From assembly GCA_026399755.1 (NCBI GenBank), contig JAPLQI010000093.1, positions 1-64,000 of the forward strand: DNA of 64,000 bases, in the 5' to 3' direction. The translations under genes and the position numbers were made by a program. This document shows, one piece after another, positions 57,460-64,000 of this stretch (positions are counted from its first letter, which is position 1; the number at the start of each line of letters is the position of its first letter). A model generated the notes under the pieces. That model searched no databases. It was not told the origin of the DNA and was given only the letters and a program-made list of their open reading frames with translations. This DNA comes from Pseudomonadota bacterium. GTDB lineage: Bacteria; Pseudomonadota; Gammaproteobacteria; Burkholderiales; Chitinibacteraceae.

Positions 57460-58077
57460 ATGCTATCGCCAAAAGATGCTGAACTTTTTGCCGTACTAAG
57501 CGACGACGACCTCGACCTATTAGCCGATTTTTTAGAATCAGATGCAGCACCAGAGCAAGCAATGGATTTATCCATGTTGCATGGTTTCTTAACTGCTCAA
57601 CTGATAGGCCCAGAAGGGGTCGATGCAGATAAATGGTTTGCTCAGGTTTGGGGCGAAAATGGCGAACGCCCGAAGTTTGCGTCTGTAGCCGAACAAGAGA
57701 AGATCGAAGGCCTGATTCTGCGCCTATATAACCAGCTAATGGACGAGCTGGCCGACGCTGAAAACGCATTTAGCCCGATTGTGTATGTAGACGAAGAAAG
57801 CGGCCAAGATATCTCGCAGCAATGGTGCTACGGCTTTACTCTGGGTACATCGATGAACCCAGACGCTTGGCAAGAAATGATGGACGACGAAGAATACGCC
57901 CAGCTTGTCTACCCGATTCTAGTTTGCGCTGATGACGAAGGCCGCGCTAATCTGGAAAGCGACGGACAAGATATGGCCGAATTCGAACACGAAGTCGCCG
58001 CGTCCTTGGTCGATATCATCCCGGAAATCCGCACATTCTGGCTAGAACGCCGCGAAGTGCCAAAACATATGCACTGA
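57460..58077 (+). CDS. UPF0149/YecA-like family protein
   Basis: A very acidic 205-aa protein of the UPF0149 family. The N-terminal AMDLSMLHGFLTAQLIGPEG and the central SQQWCYGFTLGTSMNPDAW match the family's helical core. It has no C-terminal SEC-C zinc motif (ends EVPKHMH). Its function is unknown. A purine-rich ribosome site (AAGGAAAA) precedes the ATG. Confidence 0.85.
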   Translation: MLSPKDAELFAVLSDDDLDLLADFLESDAAPEQAMDLSMLHGFLTAQLIGPEGVDADKWFAQVWGENGERPKFASVAEQEKIEGLILRLYNQLMDELADAENAFSPIVYVDEESGQDISQQWCYGFTLGTSMNPDAWQEMMDDEEYAQLVYPILVCADDEGRANLESDGQDMAEFEHEVAASLVDIIPEIRTFWLERREVPKHMH

Positions 58078-58081
58078 TTGC

Positions 58082-58218
58082 AAACCCAAATCTTGAACCA
58101 CGGAGGGCACAGAGAACACGGAGTTACACAGAGAAAGGCTAAGGAAAAATCAATTCGAATTGGTTTTCTCCGTAACACTCCGTGTTCTCCTTTCCTCCGT
58201 GGTTCAGGATGTGGGTTT
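58082..58218. repeat. ACCACGGAG-type inverted repeat element
   Basis: Large inverted repeat. The left arm contains AAACCCA, GAACCACGGAG and GAGAACACGGAGTTAC. The right arm contains ACACTCCGTGTTCTC, CTCCGTGGTTC and GTGGGTTT, with a central AATTCGAATT palindrome. Half copies lie at 47829-47891 and about 59250-59300. The element ends about 30 bp before the likely phoH start. Confidence 0.85.
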
Positions 58219-58249
58219 TACTTCTCGATTATTTGAAAAGAGCTCGCTT

Positions 58250-59227
58250 TTGAATAGCCAAATCATCCATTTCACGCCTGTTGATAATCGTCGCCTCGCC
58301 AATTTTTGTGGCGCTCTTGACGAAAACCTGAAGCAAATCGAAATCGCGCTCGATATCACCATCGTCAGGCGCAATGAGCAGTTTCGGGTCAGCGGCAGCG
58401 CCAAAAATTTGCAGCAAGGTATTAGCCTGCTAGAGCATTTTTATGCGATGGCTGAACAGCCACTAGAGCGGGATGATTTACAGCTATCGATTATCGAACA
58501 CACGCAAAATACAACTCCAGCTTACATCGAAGAAAACACCACGCCGCTGCGCACCAAGCGCCATGATTTGCGCGGCAGAACGCCCCGCCAAACGATCTAT
58601 ATCAAAGCCATTCAAGATCACGACATTACTTTTGGCATTGGCCCCGCCGGCACAGGTAAAACTTATCTGGCCGTCGCTTGCGCCGTCGACGCACTAGAGC
58701 GCGATCTGGTTAAACGCTTAGTTTTAGTCCGCCCCGCCGTAGAAGCAGGTGAAAAACTCGGCTTTTTACCAGGTGATTTAGTACAGAAAATCGACCCTTA
58801 TCTGCGCCCGCTTTACGATGCGCTCTATGATTTAATGGGCTTTGATAAAGTCACCAAGCTGTTTGAAAAAGGCATTATCGAAGTCGCCCCATTGGCCTTT
58901 ATGCGCGGCAGAACCTTAAACAACAGCTTTATTATTCTGGACGAAGCGCAAAACAGCTCGCCAGAACAAATGATGATGTTTCTAACCCGCATCGGCTTTG
59001 GCTCAAAAGCAGTTATCACTGGCGATCCAACGCAAATCGACTTGCCCAAGCATCAAAAATCTGGCCTGAACGACGCACAAGAGGTACTCGTCGACATCAA
59101 AGGCATCGCCCTGCACCATTTCACCAGCGAAGACGTGGTTCGTCATCCGCTGGTGCAAAAAATCGTCAACGCCTACGCAAAGAAAACGCAAGAACGTGAA
59201 GCGGCATCGGCAACACGCAAAAGATAG
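58250..59227 (+). CDS. phoH: PhoH-like ATPase (YbeZ)
   Basis: PhoH/YbeZ ATPase, a partner of YbeY in ribosome maturation/quality control. It has the P-loop GPAGTGKTYLAVACAVDALE (about residue 130), then RPAVEAGEKLGFLPGD, FIILDEAQNS (Walker B) and GDPTQIDLP. I place the start at TTG 58250 (then NSQIIHFTPVDNRRLANF), giving 325 aa and an AAAAGAG purine run upstream. The open frame back to ATG 58160 lies inside the repeat element. A GTG at 58211 is a third option. Cluster order miaB-phoH-ybeY-corC-lnt supports the call. Confidence 0.92.
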   Translation: MNSQIIHFTPVDNRRLANFCGALDENLKQIEIALDITIVRRNEQFRVSGSAKNLQQGISLLEHFYAMAEQPLERDDLQLSIIEHTQNTTPAYIEENTTPLRTKRHDLRGRTPRQTIYIKAIQDHDITFGIGPAGTGKTYLAVACAVDALERDLVKRLVLVRPAVEAGEKLGFLPGDLVQKIDPYLRPLYDALYDLMGFDKVTKLFEKGIIEVAPLAFMRGRTLNNSFIILDEAQNSSPEQMMMFLTRIGFGSKAVITGDPTQIDLPKHQKSGLNDAQEVLVDIKGIALHHFTSEDVVRHPLVQKIVNAYAKKTQEREAASATRKR

Positions 59228-59820
59228 CATCTGCGTGATAGAGGTCTAAGATCCGTAGACACAGAGAACATTGAGTTTAAAAGCAAAACACGGAGAAAAC
59301 CTGAGGAGTAAAGGCGCTAGAAACGCCATTTTATTCCTTGGTCCAAGCATCTAGTAGGGTGGGCAAACTTTTATACCCACTATGCATATCAAGCCAACGC
59401 CATGCACTTTCTTGCTTTTGTAGGGAGAGCGCAACCCGCAAGCAATGTTAAATAAATCCGCGGGTAAGCATCCTCCCTAGGATCATTCAATGCTTACAAG
59501 CACTTGGGCACGGGAAGCCCTGTCCGCCATCCTAATGGCGCATTTTTTGGGCGAAATAGCGCAAATTAAGCAGAAATTACAACAATTTGTTTGATACAAG
59601 CATAACAAGACAATGCGACAGGATATTTTGCTGTTAAATACAGAAGCCTGAAACAATTTGTCAGTTTTCGGCCTGCAGGCAATCTGCCCGATGCTAACTG
59701 CAAATCAACACATCCAGTCCCTGACCTTGCATTTGATCCGTACTGGAATCTGCTTGAGTTAAGAAGAATTGCGCGCTCAAGAATATTTAAACAAAAGCCT
59801 AACTTTGGAGAATATTTCTA
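59228..59820. other. Intergenic region with degenerate repeats
   Basis: About 590 bp interrupting the phoH-ybeY cluster. Contains ACACGGAGAAAA (partial ACCACGGAG element, about 59290), GTAGGGTGGGC...ACCCAC (about 59354-59380) and the imperfect pair TAGGGAGAGCGCAACCCGC ... GCGGGTAAGCATCCTCCCTA (59420-59479). No gene was recognised. Confidence 0.55.
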
Positions 59821-60624
59821 ATGCTAACGCCTCACCCACACCACGCAACCCTCCGCCAACTTTCTCTCACCCTTTTTGCCAGCCTTGCCCTGAGTTTGCC
59901 CGCTTTGGCCAACAACGCGGCCTTGCCCAAAGCAGGGCAATATAATGCCCACAACAAACTATTTGAGCGCACCCTAGTCATTTCAGAAAATGGCCAGTTT
60001 TCGCTGGAAATACTTGGTAAATCGGCCGAGACCAGCAGCCGTTCCGGATCAGGCGAAGGCAAACTAAAGCTTGTGAGTGATGGCTGGCATTTCAGTGAAG
60101 GTAACTGTCAAATGCACTTGAACCCAGCCAAAGATGGCTTATTGATGAGAGTTGAGGGTTGTTCTAGCAATTGGGGCGATGTGATGTTCAATGGCCTCTA
60201 TCAGTATAGAGGCGCCAGCGCGACCCCAACGCCTGCGGTCAGCAGCAAACCTGCCGTAAATCCTAAACTGGCAAAAACGTTCAATTGCCAAAATCTAGAA
60301 TTTAACAATGCAGGGATTCCCATTTGGCTGGCTCAGATGGCCAATTTGCCGCTAAATCAGGTTTGGGGCAAAGAACTAAAAGTAACAGCGGGCTACACCT
60401 TCCAAGGCTTACCGGTACAATCCGCGATCTTGTTTGAAAGTGAAATTCCATTTCTGGCCATGCTGGTAGACGGAGACAAGGCGGCATTAACGGCCGCAGT
60501 TAAAAAATCTAAACAGCAGAAAAATGCTGGCGTGGCACGCTTACGCAAAAATGGTGAGTTATTGACGGAAGGTTTTGCAGGCAAAGGGCCAGAAGCGTTG
60601 TACATCAGTTGTGCCGAGCGTTAA
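59821..60624 (+). CDS. Hypothetical secreted protein
   Basis: A 267-aa exported protein. The signal peptide is TLRQLSLTLFASLALSLPALA (cleavage near residue 30). Two lobes are separated by a Pro/Thr/Ser linker (ATPTPAVSSKPAVNPK, about 137-152). Cysteines are in EGNCQMHLN, VEGCSSN, FNCQNLEF and YISCAER, suggesting two disulfides. No known domain was recognised. GGAGAATATTTCT precedes the ATG. It sits between phoH and ybeY. Confidence 0.7.
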   Translation: MLTPHPHHATLRQLSLTLFASLALSLPALANNAALPKAGQYNAHNKLFERTLVISENGQFSLEILGKSAETSSRSGSGEGKLKLVSDGWHFSEGNCQMHLNPAKDGLLMRVEGCSSNWGDVMFNGLYQYRGASATPTPAVSSKPAVNPKLAKTFNCQNLEFNNAGIPIWLAQMANLPLNQVWGKELKVTAGYTFQGLPVQSAILFESEIPFLAMLVDGDKAALTAAVKKSKQQKNAGVARLRKNGELLTEGFAGKGPEALYISCAER

Positions 60625-60744
60625 TTCACACAGGCTGATCTGAAGCCAGACGCAAAGATCAGCCGTTTTACACATTTTGTATCGCAATCCGCATCAAACC
60701 CGTATCGCCAAATATTTAAGCGACAACATTTACAAAGATCATTT

Positions 60745-61215
60745 ATGAAGCAACGTTTAGAAATCTGCCATCAAGTAGAAAGCTCCGCCACTGGCCTACC
60801 TAGCACAGAACAATTCCAAGCTTGGGCAGACGCCGCGCTGCTGCCTGATGTGGCCACGGCAGAAATTACTTTTAGAATTGTGGATACCGAAGAAGGCCAG
60901 CAGCTAAACCGCGATTACCGTGGCAAAGATTACGCCACCAATGTGCTGACATTTACCTTTGATGAAGACATGCCCGATATTGCTGGCCTGCCGCTGCTTG
61001 GCGATATTGTGTTCTGTGCGCAAGTGGTAGAGAAAGAAGCGCTAGAGCAAAACATTAGCCTGATTGATCACTATGCCCACCTCACCATCCACGGTGTGTT
61101 GCATTTGCAGGGCTATGATCATCTTGAAGAAGATGAAGCCATCGCAATGGAAACACTGGAAACCCAGCTATTGGCAGGCCTAGGCATTAGTGATCCTTAT
61201 TCTGAAGAGAAGTAA
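60745..61215 (+). CDS. ybeY: Endoribonuclease/rRNA maturation factor YbeY
   Basis: Zinc metalloprotein needed for 16S 3'-end maturation and ribosome quality control. The 156-aa protein has the diagnostic HGVLHLQGYDH (H3xH5xH zinc site, about residues 115-125). It also has the conserved RGKDYATNVLTFTF and GDIVFCAQVV blocks. It is in the usual order before corC and lnt. Confidence 0.96.
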   Translation: MKQRLEICHQVESSATGLPSTEQFQAWADAALLPDVATAEITFRIVDTEEGQQLNRDYRGKDYATNVLTFTFDEDMPDIAGLPLLGDIVFCAQVVEKEALEQNISLIDHYAHLTIHGVLHLQGYDHLEEDEAIAMETLETQLLAGLGISDPYSEEK

Positions 61216-61388
61216 AGCTTACAAAGGGAAAGTAAATCTTGAAGCAAAAAAAACGCTTTCCCTCGTAAAAACAGGGCACGTAAGAACCTCAGTACAACAA
61301 TCCCAATATCACCAGCAAGGCTGTAACCCAAAAAGCACGATCTTCCGGTATCATTCGGGCATCTTTATCACTGGATTTCTACGCCACA

Positions 61389-62255
61389 ATGGATGATTAT
61401 CCCTCGGGATCACCGAAATCGAATATCCCCAAGTCATCTTGGCTTGAACGTTTGACCCATTTTTTATTACGAGAGCCTGAAGATCGAGGCCAGCTCGTAG
61501 AAATTCTTCACTCTGCTTTTGAGCGCCAGCTACTTGATGCCGATGCACTGGGCATGATTGAGGGCGTACTAAACGTCGGCGACATGCAAGTGCGCGATGT
61601 GATGGTGCCGCGTAGCCAGATGGACATCATCGATATCAATGATGCACCCGCCAAATTTATTCCCTTTGTCATCGAAACCGCCCACTCGCGCTTCCCTGTC
61701 GTCGACGGCAGCAAAGATAAAGTATTAGGTATTTTGCTGGCCAAAGACCTGCTGCGCTATTACGCCAGCGATGAGGAATTTGACGTGCGCGATATGCTGC
61801 GCCCCGCTGTGTATATCCCAGAAGCCAAACGCCTGAATGTGCTGCTCAAAGATTTTCGCAATAATCGCAACCATATGGCGATTGTGGTCGATGAATACGG
61901 TGGCGTGGCAGGCTTAGTCACCATTGAAGACGTGATGGAGCAAATTGTTGGCGATATCGAAGACGAATTCGATTACGACGAAGCCGAAGACAATATCATT
62001 CCAGACCGGCGCGGTAACTGGCGTGTTAAAGGCCTCACCGAGATCAACGATCTGAACGAAGAAATTGGCTCTGAATTCTCTGATCAGGAATTTGATACCG
62101 TAGCAGGCTTAATCACCCAGCACTTTGGCCACCTGCCAAAACGCGGCGAGATTGTGGCTTTCGACGGTTACCGCTTCCAAATCCTACGCGCAGACAGCCG
62201 CCGGATTTATTCTGTACTGATAGAGAAATTAACAGATACGCCAGCTGAAGAATAA
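61389..62255 (+). CDS. corC: CorC/YbeX-type CBS-domain protein
   Basis: A 288-aa protein with two CBS domains (about 70-195; QVRDVMVPRSQMDIIDI and MAIVVDEYGGVAGLVTIEDV). A C-terminal CorC_HlyC transporter-associated domain follows (about 210-285). YbeX/CorC has been linked to Mg2+ efflux and ribosome metabolism. No transmembrane domain is present, as is normal for this branch. It lies 173 bp after ybeY and upstream of lnt. Confidence 0.93.
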   Translation: MDDYPSGSPKSNIPKSSWLERLTHFLLREPEDRGQLVEILHSAFERQLLDADALGMIEGVLNVGDMQVRDVMVPRSQMDIIDINDAPAKFIPFVIETAHSRFPVVDGSKDKVLGILLAKDLLRYYASDEEFDVRDMLRPAVYIPEAKRLNVLLKDFRNNRNHMAIVVDEYGGVAGLVTIEDVMEQIVGDIEDEFDYDEAEDNIIPDRRGNWRVKGLTEINDLNEEIGSEFSDQEFDTVAGLITQHFGHLPKRGEIVAFDGYRFQILRADSRRIYSVLIEKLTDTPAEE

Positions 62256-62257
62256 AA

Positions 62258-62318
62258 CGTAGGGCGGGAGAAACCCGCGAGCCATGCTGAAAGACACACG
62301 GCTTGCACCCGCCCTACG
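62258..62318. repeat. REP-like inverted repeat (GTAGGGCGGG family)
   Basis: CGTAGGGCGGGAGAAACCCG ... GGCTTGCACCCGCCCTACG. Same family as 55662-55720, with a partly diverged right arm. It lies between corC and lnt. Confidence 0.85.
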
Positions 62319-62368
62319 GTTCCATGTTTTACACTCCCCCAAACAGGAACGGTCACAGGCCGTGTCGC

Positions 62369-63844
62369 ATGATTTCAAAACTTAAAAACCTCCTGCCCCA
62401 CCTCCTGCTGGCCCTGTTTGGCGCGATCAGTGTTTTTTCTTTTGCTCCGTTATATTTATTCCCCATCATGTGGCTGTCTTTAGCCGCGCTGACTTTTGCC
62501 ATACAAAAATCCCCCTCCCCCAAAGCAGCCGCGTGGCGTGGTTTTAGTTTTGGGCTGGGATTTTTTCTCGCCAATATCCATTGGATTTTTATCAGCCTGA
62601 ATACCTTTGGTGGCATGCCTGCACCGATGGCTGCAGGCGGGATTTTGGTGCTGGCCGCCTATATGGCGCTGTTTCCCGCTCTTGCTGGCTGGCTAACGCT
62701 CAGGCTGCCCTGCCCTGATTCGCTGCGCGTTTTACTCCTGCCCACGGTATTTATTCTGACTGAATGGCTGCGCGGCTGGCTGTTTACCGGCTTCCCTTGG
62801 GCCAGCGTCGGCTATTCGCAAAGCCCGATGACACCACTTGCAGGCTACGCACCTATTGGCGGCGTGTATCTGATCGGCTGGCTGCTTTGCCTAAGTATTG
62901 CGCTGATTGTCAGCAAGCCTAAGTGGCTGAAGGGCTGGGGCATTGTGGCTAGTATCTGGCTGGCAGGCTGGGGATTGAACCAACTGGAGTGGACAACAAA
63001 GGTAGGCGCGCCGGTGAGGGTGAGCTTGGTGCAAGGCAATATTTCACAAGCAATCAAATGGGATAGCGCTTTTTACTTAGATAGCCTGAAAAGCTATTTG
63101 GAGCTAACCCAAAAAGCACGCGGCCAGCTGGTCGTCTTGCCCGAAACCGCAATTCCTTCCTTTATTAGCGATGTGCCAGATTGGTATCCGCAAATGCTGC
63201 GCGATGCCGTTGCGCCACGCAAAGCAGATTTAATCCTAGGGATTCCGATCTTAGGCAGGCATGAAACGGAGTATTACAACGCAGTCACCGTGATGTCTGA
63301 ACCTGAATTGCCGCTGTATAAAAAGCAGCATCTGGTACCCTTTGGTGAGTTTATTCCGCTGCCTTGGTTATTCAACTGGATCTATCAGTTTATGGATATG
63401 CCGCTCTCGGGCTTTAGCCGTGGCGCAGTGAAGCAAGCACCTTTCTCGCTAGCATCCGGCCAGATCGCCGCCAATATTTGTTATGAAGACGTGTTTGGCC
63501 GAGAAATCATCAACGCCCTGCCCGAAGCCACCATGCTGGTTAATTTATCCAACCTTGCATGGTTTGACGGCTCTTGGGCGGCAGCGCAGCACGCACAGAT
63601 GAGCCAAACCCGCGCCCTAGAAACCGGCCGCTATATGCTGCGGGCCACTAATACAGGCGTAACGGCGATTATCGATGAGAAGGGGCGCTTTAAAGGCGTA
63701 TTGCCAGAAAGGACAGCAGGCATTTTGGAAGGCACAGCCCAAAACCGCAGCGGCATGCCCCCCTATGCTTGGGGCGGCGATTACCCGCTGCTGATTGCTC
63801 TGGGGGCAATATTGCTGGGGCTGGGCTTGTTAAGGCGGCGCTAG
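62369..63844 (+). CDS. lnt: Apolipoprotein N-acyltransferase
   Basis: Inner-membrane enzyme that adds the third acyl chain to lipoproteins. The 491-aa protein has about six N-terminal membrane helices (residues 5-205). A nitrilase-type periplasmic domain follows, with the catalytic triad in VVLPETAIPSF (Glu), YKKQHLVPFGE (Lys) and ANICYEDVFG (Cys). A last membrane helix precedes LLRRR. I start at ATG 62369 (MISKLKNLLPHLLLALFG). The open frame to 62303 runs through the end of the repeat. Confidence 0.95.
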   Translation: MISKLKNLLPHLLLALFGAISVFSFAPLYLFPIMWLSLAALTFAIQKSPSPKAAAWRGFSFGLGFFLANIHWIFISLNTFGGMPAPMAAGGILVLAAYMALFPALAGWLTLRLPCPDSLRVLLLPTVFILTEWLRGWLFTGFPWASVGYSQSPMTPLAGYAPIGGVYLIGWLLCLSIALIVSKPKWLKGWGIVASIWLAGWGLNQLEWTTKVGAPVRVSLVQGNISQAIKWDSAFYLDSLKSYLELTQKARGQLVVLPETAIPSFISDVPDWYPQMLRDAVAPRKADLILGIPILGRHETEYYNAVTVMSEPELPLYKKQHLVPFGEFIPLPWLFNWIYQFMDMPLSGFSRGAVKQAPFSLASGQIAANICYEDVFGREIINALPEATMLVNLSNLAWFDGSWAAAQHAQMSQTRALETGRYMLRATNTGVTAIIDEKGRFKGVLPERTAGILEGTAQNRSGMPPYAWGGDYPLLIALGAILLGLGLLRRR

Positions 63845-63894
63845 GCGGGCACAAGCCAGCTTTGCGCAGGGCTAATGCCCACGCAATACTTTGC

Positions 63895-64000
63895 TTAAGC
63901 CTTGGGTGGAGCAATCAACAGCTGCGTTCCCGCCAACCTGTCATGCAAAAACCGGCGTTCTTTATCAAGCAATGCCCATAAAAAGGGCAGAAAGAACAAG
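63895..64000 (-). CDS. RDD-family membrane protein, C-terminal fragment (partial)
   Basis: The last 34 codons of a minus-strand gene run off the right edge. The translated tail contains FFLPFLWALLDKERRFLHDR and LAGTQLLIAPPKA before the TAA at 63897-63895. The pattern 'R-x-x-H-D-x-x-A-G-T' after a membrane helix is typical of the third segment of RDD-family proteins. It converges on lnt, with 50 bp between stops. Confidence 0.75.
   Translation of the reverse strand, partial: LFFLPFLWALLDKERRFLHDRLAGTQLLIAPPKA

Noticed and set aside
58160-58249. Upstream start for PhoH at ATG 58160
   Set aside because: The ATG and following codons lie inside a repeat element; the PhoH family sequence only begins near 58250.

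Overview
The window looks like chromosome of a betaproteobacterium, most likely order Neisseriales (Chromobacteriaceae-like, for example an Iodobacter or Chitinibacter relative). This is an inference from the 5' end of the 16S rRNA gene at the left edge, a PilS/PilR pair, a large secreted chitinase, a Neisseria-type dRS3 repeat and several families of palindromic intergenic repeats. No database search was possible.

Layout. 1-3.3 kb: start of an rRNA operon (minus strand) with a clear promoter, then a multidomain GH18 chitinase. 4-19 kb: housekeeping and signalling genes: queD-like, kup, ampD, pilR-pilS, rppH, a spermidine-synthase-like gene, ttcA, an OsmC protein, pirin with a divergent LysR regulator, a pteridine reductase, a MidA-type methyltransferase, and an H-NOX sensor overlapping a hybrid histidine kinase that carries an in-frame amber codon. 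19.2-34.7 kb: a genomic island starting at the 3' end of a tRNA-Met(CAT) gene. It is bounded by a direct repeat of about 79 bp covering the tRNA 3' tail and its terminator. 34.7-53.6 kb: a flagellin, an SPFH protein, a flavoprotein, a chemotaxis receptor, a MacA-MacB-OMF efflux operon, an ABM monooxygenase, a cytochrome P450 with a divergent ArsR-type regulator, and a glycerate-use cluster (cdaR, gntP-type permease, glycerate kinase). 53.9-64 kb: an AT-rich orphan lipoprotein, then the conserved envelope/RNA cluster miaB ... phoH ... ybeY-corC-lnt, interrupted by a UPF0149 gene, a secreted protein and repeats, and ending in a partial RDD-family gene.

The island is the most interesting part. 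It encodes a type I restriction-modification system (hsdM, hsdS, hsdR) spread over 11.5 kb. Between the subunits lie a 69-aa orphan ORF, a frameshifted YhcG/DUF1016 PD-(D/E)XK nuclease, a REP-associated tyrosine transposase (RAYT) with a REP-like doublet inside its own reading frame, an AlbA_2/Schlafen-like ATPase and a DUF6933 protein. The hsdM-stop/hsdS-start overlap sequence recurs four times, once before each inserted cassette. Downstream of hsdR lies a 922-aa protein that appears to fuse a Cas4/RecB-like Fe-S nuclease, a DEDD RNase-H-fold nuclease and a complete IS66-type DDE transposase. It is flanked by imperfect inverted repeats that start with GTAA. Beyond it lies a deletion scar that joins the 3' ends of a second hsdS and hsdR directly to each other. 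I see no integrase gene in the island.
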